The translations under genes were made by a program, and so were the position numbers. A stretch of 7,020 nt of DNA from CBFIJI01 sp965662885 (lineage in GTDB: Bacteria > Bacteroidota > Bacteroidia > Flavobacteriales > Flavobacteriaceae). Of this stretch, positions 1 through 6,872 are shown piece by piece. Where the stretch lies: the NCBI GenBank assembly GCA_965662885.1, contig CBFIJI010000106.1, positions 1 to 7,020 of the forward strand, written 5' to 3'. The notes below the pieces were generated by a model that worked only from the letters and a program-made list of their open reading frames with translations, did no database searches and was not told the DNA's origin. Each line of letters opens with the position of its first letter. Within the stretch, counting starts at the first letter, position 1.

Positions 1-279
1 GATCCAGCAACCCTTCCTGAAACACAACCTGATTTTAAAAAGCAATATTTAGAAGCTCACTTCAGCAACAAAGGACGTGGCGGAAAAACGGTTACTATCA
101 TTAAGGGTTTTGAGGGCCCTTTATCCGATCTAAAATCACTTGCCAAAACCTTAAAGCAGGAAATTGGTGTGGGTGGAACAGTCAAAAATGAGGAAATCAT
201 AATACAAGGGAATTATCGTGATGTCCTGATGAAGCGACTTATAGCAATGGGGCATGATGTAAAACGCGTAGGTGGATAA
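1..279 (+). CDS. SUI1/YciH-family translation initiation factor, 3' part
   Basis: This is the C-terminal 92 residues of a SUI1-domain protein, the bacterial relative of eukaryotic eIF1 often annotated YciH. Such proteins are small, bind the small ribosomal subunit and are thought to affect start-codon fidelity or translation under stress; their exact bacterial role is not settled. The frame is open from base 1 to the TAA at 277-279, and the start lies outside the window. Visible family marks (fragment numbering) are the basic glycine-rich loop GRGGKTVT (25-32), the helix with LKSLAKTLK (44-52), the hallmark GVGGTVK (56-62), IIIQGNYRD (66-74) and the ending VKRVGG. Family members are usually about 105-115 residues, so only some 15-25 residues are missing. 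The stop overlaps the next gene by 8 bases, which suggests one transcript and coupled translation. The family call is firm; cellular function is inferred. Confidence 0.9.
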   Translation, partial: DPATLPETQPDFKKQYLEAHFSNKGRGGKTVTIIKGFEGPLSDLKSLAKTLKQEIGVGGTVKNEEIIIQGNYRDVLMKRLIAMGHDVKRVGG

Positions 280-1138
280 AGCTAAATTGATATTGAATAA
301 AGATGGGAGTGTTTATCACTTGGGTCTTTTGCCCCAGGAGATTAGTTCTACTATTTTAACGGTTGGTGATCCAGATCGTGTACCCAAGATATCTCGCTTT
401 TTTGATCATATTGAATTTCGTAAACAAAAAAGAGAAATTTGCACCCATACCGGACATTATCGAGGGAAACGGCTGAGCGTTATCTCCACCGGAATGGGAA
501 CCGATAATATTGATATCGTTTTAAATGAATTGGATGCCTTGGTCAATATCAACTTAACCACTGGAGAACCTAAAACACGACTTACCCCCTTAACCATAAT
601 CCGTTTAGGAACTTCTGGCGCCATCCAACCCGAAAGTGTCCTTGGGGAAATACTACTCAGTGAATACGCTGTTGGTGTAGATAATCTGATGACTTTTTAT
701 GACCAAAAAGAGTCTATTAGGACGCCGTTTTCAAACAGCCTCTACCGCTATTTTAAAAAATACTTTCCAGAGGTTACGCCCTATATCGCAAAGGCCGACC
801 CAGAACTCATGCAGCATTTTAATACCGTTGATTTTAAAAAGGGAATAACGGTTACTCATCCGGGTTTTTATGGCCCTCAGGGACGGGAGTCCCGTTTAGA
901 GCTTCGTTACCCATCATGGGTGGAAGTCTTAAAAGGGTTTGCCTTTGAGGGACAACAACTGACCAATTTTGATATGGAAACGGCAGGAATACTTGCACTC
1001 TCGTCATTGATGGGGCATCGTGCATTATCAATCAATGTGATTTTAGCCAATCGTTGGACAGGTACCTTTAGTCCCCAACCGGAAAAAGATACTGAACGAA
1101 TGATCGCAAGTGCTTTAGAACGAATATCACTCCTCTAA
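272..1138 (+). CDS. Nucleoside phosphorylase, uridine-phosphorylase-like
   Basis: A 288-residue cytoplasmic enzyme of the PNP/UDP phosphorylase family (NP-I fold), predicted to split a nucleoside with phosphate into free base and (deoxy)ribose-1-phosphate for salvage. Visible sites are the phosphate-loop GDPDR (32-36), STGMG (72-76), RLGTSGA (111-117) and FDMETAG (233-239), the last corresponding to the ribose-binding EME segment of E. coli Udp. The segment FYGPQGR (199-205) matches the FYPGQER stretch of E. coli Udp from memory, so Q203 and R205 sit where Udp has its uracil-reading Q166 and R168. I therefore favour a pyrimidine (uridine) substrate over a purine one. The start is GTG at 272, inside the end of the SUI1 gene; no in-frame ATG occurs before residue 75, and TTG codons at 287 and 293 are less likely alternatives. 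Its 3' end overlaps convergent ung by 12 bases. The family is firm, the substrate moderately so. Confidence 0.9.
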   Translation: MDKAKLILNKDGSVYHLGLLPQEISSTILTVGDPDRVPKISRFFDHIEFRKQKREICTHTGHYRGKRLSVISTGMGTDNIDIVLNELDALVNINLTTGEPKTRLTPLTIIRLGTSGAIQPESVLGEILLSEYAVGVDNLMTFYDQKESIRTPFSNSLYRYFKKYFPEVTPYIAKADPELMQHFNTVDFKKGITVTHPGFYGPQGRESRLELRYPSWVEVLKGFAFEGQQLTNFDMETAGILALSSLMGHRALSINVILANRWTGTFSPQPEKDTERMIASALERISLL

Positions 1139-1804
1139 TTTCCATTCAATAGGAAGTTTCCCCTGCTCGACTAAAAAGCGGTTACATTGACTAAAGTGCT
1201 TATTTCCAAACCAATACCCACGATTAGCACTTAAAGGGGAAGGATGGCCAGAGGTGAGAATATGATGCTTTTGAGCATCGATAAGTGCCGCCTTTTTTTT
1301 AGCAAATCCACCCCAAAGTAAAAACACAACCCCTTCAGTTTCTTCAGAAACCGTTTGAATCACCGCATTGGTAAATTCTTCCCAGCCTTTTTTTTGGTGA
1401 CTCCCCGCTTGATGTGCTTGTACAGTAAGGGTAGCATTGAGCAATAATACTCCTTGTTTTGCCCATGAGGTTAAATTTCCGTTTTTAGGATAAGAAATAC
1501 CTAAATCAGTTTCAATCTCTTTAAAAATATTGATTAATGACGGAGGATGTGCGACACCATTAGGGACAGAAAAACAAAGACCATGCGCCTGTCCTGGTCC
1601 ATGATAAGGATCTTGACCAATAAGGACCACCTTAACGTTTTCTAAAGGACATTGATTAAATGCGTTAAAAATATCTTTCCCCTGTGGATAACAACGTTGT
1701 ATTTTGTAAGCGGATTTGACAAATTGAGTCAATGCATGAAAATAGGGACGTTTAAATTGGGAGTGCAAGACCTTTTCCCAACTCGGATGTATTTGCACCT
1801 GCAT
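1127..1804 (-). CDS. ung: Uracil-DNA glycosylase (family 1)
   Basis: The 225-residue product removes uracil from DNA, whether it arose by cytosine deamination or dUTP incorporation, and starts base excision repair in the cytoplasm. Every hallmark of family 1 is present: the water-activating loop GQDPYHGPGQAHG (63-75, catalytic D65), F78 for base stacking, LLLNATLTV (120-128, uracil-reading N123), the SHQKKGW segment (135-141), LLWG (163-166) and the DNA-intercalating loop HPSPLSA (187-193, catalytic H187, L191). Length matches the usual 220-230 residues. The start is the ATG at 1804-1802, giving the typical MQVQIHPSW opening. The frame also runs open to an ATG at 1867, but that would add 21 residues unlike the family and overlap mutS2. 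The gene diverges from mutS2 across 38 bases. I saw no clear promoter of the TAnnTTTG type for it. Confidence 0.97.
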   Translation of the reverse strand: MQVQIHPSWEKVLHSQFKRPYFHALTQFVKSAYKIQRCYPQGKDIFNAFNQCPLENVKVVLIGQDPYHGPGQAHGLCFSVPNGVAHPPSLINIFKEIETDLGISYPKNGNLTSWAKQGVLLLNATLTVQAHQAGSHQKKGWEEFTNAVIQTVSEETEGVVFLLWGGFAKKKAALIDAQKHHILTSGHPSPLSANRGYWFGNKHFSQCNRFLVEQGKLPIEWKLEE

Positions 1805-1820
1805 GAATTTATTACTTTTG
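1792..1820 (+). promoter_or_regulatory. Predicted Bacteroidota-type promoter of mutS2
   Basis: A TTTG at 1792-1795 (-33 element) is followed after 17 bases by TACTTTTG at 1813-1820, an exact match to the Bacteroidota -7 consensus TAnnTTTG. The last G lies 22 bases before the mutS2 ATG, so a start of transcription near 1825 would leave a leader of roughly 18 bases. The -33 element falls inside the first codons of ung on the other strand. This is read from the sequence by consensus only; no transcription data are available. Confidence 0.6.
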
Positions 1821-1842
1821 TAGGCGAAGATAAAAAATTGCA

Positions 1843-4002
1843 ATGGGTTATATCCCGAAGAAAACACTTGAAGATTTAGAATTACTCGAAGTGCTCAAGC
1901 AACTTTCAGGTTTTGCTGTGACTCCATTAGGTAAAAATGCTTGTTTAGCGCTTGAGCCGATGTACGAAAATTCGATGATTGAAAAACAATTGTTTCTTGT
2001 TTCGGAGTTTCAAGCTTCTTTTGACAATGACAATCGAATTCCCAATCATGGTTTTGATGATCTTTCTGATATCTACCCTTTACTGAAGGTAGAAAATAGT
2101 GTACTGGAAATTGAAGCCTTCCGCTCAATTGCCACTACCACTGAAACCATCAATACACTACTTCTTTTCTTTAAAAAGTTTAAGACCTATTACCCCAATA
2201 TCTTTGAAATGGGCGAAGATATCGAGGTCAATAAAGAGATTAAAAAAGAGGTTGATAGCATCATTGATCGTTTTGGAGAAGTACGCAATAATGCCTCTGA
2301 ACCACTTTACAAAATCCGAAAAGAAATTCAGCAATTACGTGGTAAAATTAGCAGTAGTTTCAACAAAGCATTAACCCATTACAACAATTTGAACTTCTTG
2401 GATGAAATTCGGGAATCAGTGCTTGAAAATCGACGTGTTCTTGCGGTCAAAGCCATGCACCGTCGAAAAGTCAAAGGAGGAATTATGGGGAGTTCCAAAA
2501 CTGGAAGTATTGTTTTTATTGAACCGGAACAAACTCATATTTATTCTCGAGAACTGCAAAATTTAATCTTTGAAGAAACAGAAGAGATTAAAAAAATACT
2601 GGCACAACTTACGGACTATATGCGTCCTCTTTTACCGTTGATTCAACAACATCAGGGTTATCTTTTACAATTAGATACCATATATGCCCGAGCTCGTTAT
2701 GCTCAAGAAATTAATGGTGTTCTACCGAAGATCAATAATGAAGAAAAGACCATTCATTTAAAAAAAGCATTTCATCCACTGCTACTGTGGTCCCATCGTT
2801 TGGAAAATAAAACGACATACCCGCAAGACATTGATCTTCATTTGGACAAAAGAATCATTGTTATTTCTGGACCAAATGCAGGTGGGAAAAGTATTACCCT
2901 TAAAACGGTTGGTTTATTGCAATTAATGATTCAAACAGGTATATTAATTCCTGTACATGAACGAAGTTCCATTTGCTTTTTCGATCGAATTTTAACGGAT
3001 ATTGGTGACAATCAATCCATTGAAAACCATCTTAGTACATATTCCTATCGCTTAAAAAACATGAAGCGATTTTTAAAGCATTGCAATGAGCATACTCTTT
3101 TTTTAATTGACGAGTTTGGAACAGGATCAGATCCCGAATTAGGAGGTGCCCTAGCAGAAGCCATTTTGGAAGAGTTTTATAATCATGGTGCTTTTGGTTT
3201 AATCACCACCCACTATTCCAACTTAAAAGCTTTGGCAGATGAAAAATCTTCGATGTGCAATGCTAATATGCAATTTGATCGCAAGACTTTAGAGCCTGTA
3301 TTTAAATTGATTATGGGAGAAGCTGGAAGTTCATTTACATTTGAAGTGGCACAAAAAAATGGCTTACCATTTCGTCTGATCAATAGGGCTAAGAAAAAAA
3401 TTGAACGGGGGAAAGTTCGTTTTGATGCTACCATCGCTAAACTGCAAAAGGAACGCAGTGAAATGACAAAAACCAATAATTCATTAAAAGATAAAGAGGG
3501 TATCGTTGAAAAAGAATCAGAACGTTTGGTGGAATTGAATGCCAAATTAAAAACAAAGCTGATTCGCTATCAGGAATTATATGATCATAATCAACGTATG
3601 ATTGTTTTAGGAAATAAAGTCAATGATATAGCGGAACGCTTTTTCCATAATAACAAAAAAAGACCCCTCATTGGTGAACTCTTAAGTGTCGTAGAATCAG
3701 AAAATTCAAAGCGGAAAAGAAAATCAGCAGTAGTGGCTAAAAAAGAAAAAGCGGTAAAAAAACAAGTGGCACAAGAAGCTGAAAAAGAAATTGTTTCTAT
3801 CCGAAAGGAAAAGAAAAAGAAAAAAACACCTCCTCCTACTCCACCAAAACCAAAGGTTAAACTTAAGGTTGGTGATCGTGTCCGTTTGCTCGATGGAAAA
3901 TCGGTTGGGAGTATCGACTTGATTGAAAAAAATAAAGCGGTTGTTAATTATGGGATGTTTACTACCCGAGTTGGTTTAGATCAATTAGAATTTGTTCAAT
4001 GA
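1843..4002 (+). CDS. mutS2: MutS2-like ATPase lacking the Smr domain
   Basis: A 719-residue DNA-binding ATPase of the MutS2 branch of the MutS family. MutS2 proteins act on branched DNA or on collided ribosomes in various bacteria rather than in classical mismatch repair; the role of this version is unknown. The N-terminal region has the MutS2 core, with VKGGIMGSSKTGSIVFIEP near 210-228 and no mismatch-reading MutS domain I. The ATPase has Walker A GPNAGGKS (343-350), the DIGDNQS signature (386-392), Walker B TLFLIDE (418-424) and switch H457 in TTHYSN. A charged coiled-coil-like stretch follows (about 520-590), then a Lys-rich linker (623-661), a Pro-rich patch (662-670) and a beta-type tail starting KVGDRVRLLDG (675-685). 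Full-length MutS2 is about 780 residues and ends in an Smr nuclease domain; neither its LDLHG-like nor HGxG motif is present. ATG at 1843 is the first start after an in-frame stop at 1831. TGA overlaps the next gene. Confidence 0.93.
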   Translation: MGYIPKKTLEDLELLEVLKQLSGFAVTPLGKNACLALEPMYENSMIEKQLFLVSEFQASFDNDNRIPNHGFDDLSDIYPLLKVENSVLEIEAFRSIATTTETINTLLLFFKKFKTYYPNIFEMGEDIEVNKEIKKEVDSIIDRFGEVRNNASEPLYKIRKEIQQLRGKISSSFNKALTHYNNLNFLDEIRESVLENRRVLAVKAMHRRKVKGGIMGSSKTGSIVFIEPEQTHIYSRELQNLIFEETEEIKKILAQLTDYMRPLLPLIQQHQGYLLQLDTIYARARYAQEINGVLPKINNEEKTIHLKKAFHPLLLWSHRLENKTTYPQDIDLHLDKRIIVISGPNAGGKSITLKTVGLLQLMIQTGILIPVHERSSICFFDRILTDIGDNQSIENHLSTYSYRLKNMKRFLKHCNEHTLFLIDEFGTGSDPELGGALAEAILEEFYNHGAFGLITTHYSNLKALADEKSSMCNANMQFDRKTLEPVFKLIMGEAGSSFTFEVAQKNGLPFRLINRAKKKIERGKVRFDATIAKLQKERSEMTKTNNSLKDKEGIVEKESERLVELNAKLKTKLIRYQELYDHNQRMIVLGNKVNDIAERFFHNNKKRPLIGELLSVVESENSKRKRKSAVVAKKEKAVKKQVAQEAEKEIVSIRKEKKKKKTPPPTPPKPKVKLKVGDRVRLLDGKSVGSIDLIEKNKAVVNYGMFTTRVGLDQLEFVQ

Positions 4003-4403
4003 AACAGCTACCAGACACTCTTTTGTTTTTTGACGGTCATTGCCCATTTTGTCATTTTTGGGTACGTTTTCTTTTAAAAAATGACACTTCAAAAAAAATT
4101 CATTTTGCTCCATTGGAAGGGCCTACTGGGAAAAATTTCTTGGCCCAACGAAATCTAAACGGAGAAGATAGCTTGGTGCTATGGCAACCCAACAAAGCGT
4201 ATTATACGAAGTCTCAAGCTGTTTTTGAGATAACTCGTATGCTTGGAGGGGGCTATCATCTCTTTCGTATTTTTTCTGTTCTCCCTACTGCCTTTACTGA
4301 TGCTGTATATTCCTTTGTAGCAAAAAATCGCTTTAGATTTCAAAAACGCTACGAAAGCTGTCCCCTACCCGACCCTGCTGTTAGAGATCGTTTTGTAGAA
4401 TAA
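3999..4403 (+). CDS. DCC-family (DUF393) thiol-disulfide oxidoreductase-like protein
   Basis: A 134-residue protein of the DCC family (Pfam DUF393, relatives of Bacillus YuxK), predicted to have a thioredoxin-like fold. The family takes its name from the motif DxxCxxC, seen here as DGHCPFC (D12, C15, C18) right after a hydrophobic first strand. KSQAVFEI (71-78) and the C-terminal CPLPDPAVRDRF (121-132) are further family marks; C121 is a third cysteine. Length is typical (about 110-140). There is no signal peptide, so it probably sits in the cytoplasm. The redox role is assumed from the CxxC motif and has little experimental support in the family. Its ATG overlaps the mutS2 TGA as ATGA, there is no Shine-Dalgarno sequence, and it probably depends on translation of mutS2. 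Its 3' end faces the symporter gene over 24 bases. Confidence 0.9.
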   Translation: MKQLPDTLLFFDGHCPFCHFWVRFLLKNDTSKKIHFAPLEGPTGKNFLAQRNLNGEDSLVLWQPNKAYYTKSQAVFEITRMLGGGYHLFRIFSVLPTAFTDAVYSFVAKNRFRFQKRYESCPLPDPAVRDRFVE

Positions 4404-4427
4404 AAAAACATCGTTGAAATTGAGGTC

Positions 4428-5741
4428 TTATTTCTTTTCTTTGGGATAATTATCATCCCATTTTTTCTCTATTGGTGGATCATTTAATTTTCCAACCGAT
4501 TTTGCTACCAACATAGAAACCGCAGCATCTCCAGTTACATTGGTGATGGTACGACACATATCTAACGGACGATCGATTGCAAAAATCAACGCCAAACCTG
4601 CTTCTGGAATTCCAGCTTGTCCAAGGACAATGACCAACATAACCATTCCAGCACCTGGGACTGCAGCTGCGCCAATAGAGGCTAAAGTTGCGGTTAAAAT
4701 AATCCCCAACTGGGTTCCTAAGCTAAGATCTAAACCAAACGCTTGTGCAATAAATACAGCAGCTACAGCTTGATACACACTGGTTCCGTCCATATTAATT
4801 GTTGCACCAATGGGTAAGACAAAACTGGCCACTTCTTCATCTACCCCTAAATGTTCCTCCACACGTTCCATCGTTACTGGAAGTGTTGCTGCGCTTGAAC
4901 TGGTTGAAAACGCCAATAATTGTGCTGGAGAAATTCCTTTAAGGAAAAAGCTAGGACTTGTTTTGGTAAATACTTTAACGAGGATGACATAAACAACGAT
5001 CATTAATCCCAAACCTATGAGTAGTGTTATTGCATAAATGCCCAACGCTTGAAATAAATCCAAACTAGGTGATTCAACGACCAAGGCTGCTAAGAGAGCA
5101 AAAACACCATACGGTGCTGTTAACATGATTAAATCAATGAGTTTTAATATGACTTCATTAAAGGAATCGAAGAAATCCTTGACAGGTTTTGCTTTTGCTT
5201 CCGGAAGTAAGATCAATCCAATACCAAAAAATACTGCAAAAAAGATGACTTGAAGCATATTTCTGTTGTTGGTTGTCGCTTGAAAAATATTGTCAGGAAC
5301 CAAGTCAATGACAGGTTGTAGAGGACCCGTTTGTAACTGCTTTTGTGCAGCTGCTTGTTTTTCCGAGGCATCCTCTTGATAGGCTATAAGCAATTCTTCT
5401 CTTGTTTCTTCTTTAATGCTCTTTCCAGGCTTAATAGTATTTACCAAAACCAAACCAAGGATAACGGCTAAAATGGTTGTACACAAATAAATTCCAATAG
5501 TACGAGACCCAATGGTAGAGAGTTTGGAAATGTCTTTAAGATCAGAAACACCTTTAATCAACGATCCCAAAATTAAGGGCATCGCAATGAGTTTAAGTGC
5601 GTTGATAAAAATGGTTCCAAAAGGCTTAATCCAATCGGAGATTAAATCGGCTCCAAAAGAGGTAAAAGAAAGGCCAACGCCAAGAAGTACTCCAGCAAGC
5701 ATTCCCAATAGAATTTGCCAATGTAGTGCTATTTTTTTCAT
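4428..5741 (-). CDS. Dicarboxylate/amino acid:cation symporter, probably glutamate/aspartate
   Basis: A 437-residue inner-membrane carrier of the DAACS (SDF, GltP/GltPh/EAAT) family. Visible elements are TM1 (about 7-25), TM2 and TM3 (about 43-65 and 80-102), a charged loop of about 45 residues (106-150), the serine-rich hairpin HP1 STSSSAATLP (279-288), the TM7 motif NMDGT (316-320), the HP2 tip AAAVPGAG (358-365) and TM8 DRPLDMCRTITNVTGDA (390-406). R397, which in GltPh and EAATs holds the side-chain carboxylate of the substrate, is kept, so an acidic amino acid is the best guess. N316, N401 and D405 match sodium-site residues of GltPh, whereas E. coli proton-coupled GltP has Asn at the last of these, so sodium coupling is favoured. 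The ATG at 5741 lies 4 bases after the aroC stop, which suggests a shared transcript. There is no Shine-Dalgarno sequence. Dicarboxylates such as fumarate remain possible substrates. Confidence 0.93.
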   Translation of the reverse strand: MKKIALHWQILLGMLAGVLLGVGLSFTSFGADLISDWIKPFGTIFINALKLIAMPLILGSLIKGVSDLKDISKLSTIGSRTIGIYLCTTILAVILGLVLVNTIKPGKSIKEETREELLIAYQEDASEKQAAAQKQLQTGPLQPVIDLVPDNIFQATTNNRNMLQVIFFAVFFGIGLILLPEAKAKPVKDFFDSFNEVILKLIDLIMLTAPYGVFALLAALVVESPSLDLFQALGIYAITLLIGLGLMIVVYVILVKVFTKTSPSFFLKGISPAQLLAFSTSSSAATLPVTMERVEEHLGVDEEVASFVLPIGATINMDGTSVYQAVAAVFIAQAFGLDLSLGTQLGIILTATLASIGAAAVPGAGMVMLVIVLGQAGIPEAGLALIFAIDRPLDMCRTITNVTGDAAVSMLVAKSVGKLNDPPIEKKWDDNYPKEKK

Positions 5742-5745
5742 GTGA

Positions 5746-6810
5746 TTATTTTTTAATGGTACGGTTTAATAATGAAAAGTCAGCTAAGACCAGTGCAGCC
5801 ATTGCTTCAACAATAGGTACAGCTCTAGGAACAACACAGGGGTCATGCCTTCCTTTTCCTTGCATTTCTACTTTTTCCCCTTTATTATTAATAGTTTCTT
5901 GTGCTTGCATAATGGTGGCAACGGGTTTAAAAGCCACTTTAAAATAAATGTCCATCCCATTGGAAATCCCTCCTTGTACACCCCCAGAAAGGTTGGTTTG
6001 TGTGGTGCCATCTTCGTTATAAAGATCGTTGTGTTGGCTACCTTTCATTTCAGCGCCTGCAAACCCACTCCCATATTCAAAACCTTTTACAGCATTGATA
6101 GAAAGCATGGCCTTCCCAAGAGCAGCGTGTAATTTATCAAAAACAGGTTCTCCAAGTCCAACTGGAACATTTTGAATGACACAACTGATAACCCCTCCAA
6201 CGGTATCTCCAGCTTTACGGATATCTTTTATATAATTTTCCATAGTGGTTGCCATTTCGTGATCAGGACAACGAACGGGATTCTTTTCGATGACTCCAAA
6301 ATCAAAGTCACGGTAATTTTTTTCCAATTTAAGGGGTCCTACTGCAGATACGTAGGCATTAATTTTAATCGAGGCTAAAAACTGTTTTGCAATGGCGCCA
6401 GCTACTACCCTACTTGCTGTTTCTCGAGCAGAACTTCTACCACCGCCACGATAGTCACGGATACCGTATTTTTGATCATAGACATAATCGGCATGGGAAG
6501 GTCGATAGCTATCTTTGATATGCGAGTAATCTTTTGATTTTTGGTTGGTGTTATGAATTGCAAAACCAATAGGTGTTCCTGTGGTCTTACCTTCAAAAAT
6601 TCCCGAATAAAAAACAACTTCATCAGGTTCTTTTCGTTGCGTAACAATTTTCGACTGTCCAGGTTTTCTTCGATTTAACTCTTTTTGAATGGCCTCTAAG
6701 TCTAGGGTGATTCCTGCAGGGCAACCGTCAATTACTCCCCCTAAGGCGGGTCCATGTGATTCTCCAAAAGAAGTTAACTGAAAAATTTTACCAAATGTGT
6801 TTCCTGACAT
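5746..6810 (-). CDS. aroC: Chorismate synthase
   Basis: The 354-residue product catalyses the last step of the shikimate pathway, turning 5-enolpyruvylshikimate-3-phosphate into chorismate in the cytoplasm with reduced FMN as cofactor. The chain is full length for the bacterial enzyme (about 350-390). Family signatures are GESHGPALGG (16-25, with the conserved His at 19), RRKPGQS (47-53), SYRPSHADY (101-109, second catalytic His at 106), RGGGRSSARET (121-131, FMN and substrate binding) and GRHDPCVVPRAVPI (320-333, with Asp 323 at the position of the catalytic Asp). ATG at 6810 gives the standard opening MSGNTFGKIF. The gene lies 62 bases downstream of an oxidoreductase gene on the same strand and 4 bases upstream of the symporter. 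Whether the oxidoreductase shares its transcript is unclear, because a promoter-like site occurs in the gap. No separate flavin reductase gene for this enzyme is visible nearby. Confidence 0.98.
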   Translation of the reverse strand: MSGNTFGKIFQLTSFGESHGPALGGVIDGCPAGITLDLEAIQKELNRRKPGQSKIVTQRKEPDEVVFYSGIFEGKTTGTPIGFAIHNTNQKSKDYSHIKDSYRPSHADYVYDQKYGIRDYRGGGRSSARETASRVVAGAIAKQFLASIKINAYVSAVGPLKLEKNYRDFDFGVIEKNPVRCPDHEMATTMENYIKDIRKAGDTVGGVISCVIQNVPVGLGEPVFDKLHAALGKAMLSINAVKGFEYGSGFAGAEMKGSQHNDLYNEDGTTQTNLSGGVQGGISNGMDIYFKVAFKPVATIMQAQETINNKGEKVEMQGKGRHDPCVVPRAVPIVEAMAALVLADFSLLNRTIKK

Positions 6811-6827
6811 GCTTTATAACTGAATAT

Positions 6828-6835
6828 CAAATATA
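6828..6835 (-). promoter_or_regulatory. Possible -7 element of an aroC promoter
   Basis: On the minus strand this reads TATATTTG, an exact match to the Bacteroidota -7 consensus TAnnTTTG, 17 bases before the aroC ATG. No TTG or TTTG is present 17-23 bases further upstream, so the -33 half is missing or weak. A transcript from here would have a leader of only about a dozen bases. An eight-base motif with two free positions in A/T-rich DNA can occur by chance. Confidence 0.35.
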
Positions 6836-6872
6836 ACGTGAAAGTTTTAATTGTTGGTCTTCCATTTGTTTT

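Noticed and set aside
1805..1867. A 21-residue N-terminal extension of uracil-DNA glycosylase to an ATG at 1867
   Set aside because: The extra residues do not resemble the family start, would overlap the mutS2 coding start, and would place the -7 element of the mutS2 promoter inside coding DNA; MQVQIHPSW from 1804 gives the standard length.
3213..3545. Open frame of 110 codons on the minus strand within mutS2
   Set aside because: It lies wholly opposite the conserved ATPase and coiled-coil coding sequence, has no recognisable protein features, and is explained as a shadow of codon use.
4086..4100. Run of eight A in the DCC gene (and similar A runs in mutS2) as programmed frameshift sites
   Set aside because: The main frames stay open and match their families on both sides, no stimulating structure is evident, and no alternative frame yields a sensible product; A runs are expected in lysine-rich, low-GC genes.
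4416..4434. Small inverted repeat GAAAT/ATTTC followed by a T-rich stretch between the DCC and symporter genes, as a terminator
   Set aside because: The stem is five pairs, almost all A-T, with a nine-base loop; too weak to call, and it runs into symporter coding DNA.
5845..6132. Open frame of 95 codons on the plus strand within aroC
   Set aside because: It lies opposite well-conserved chorismate synthase codons and shows no family motifs or promoter.
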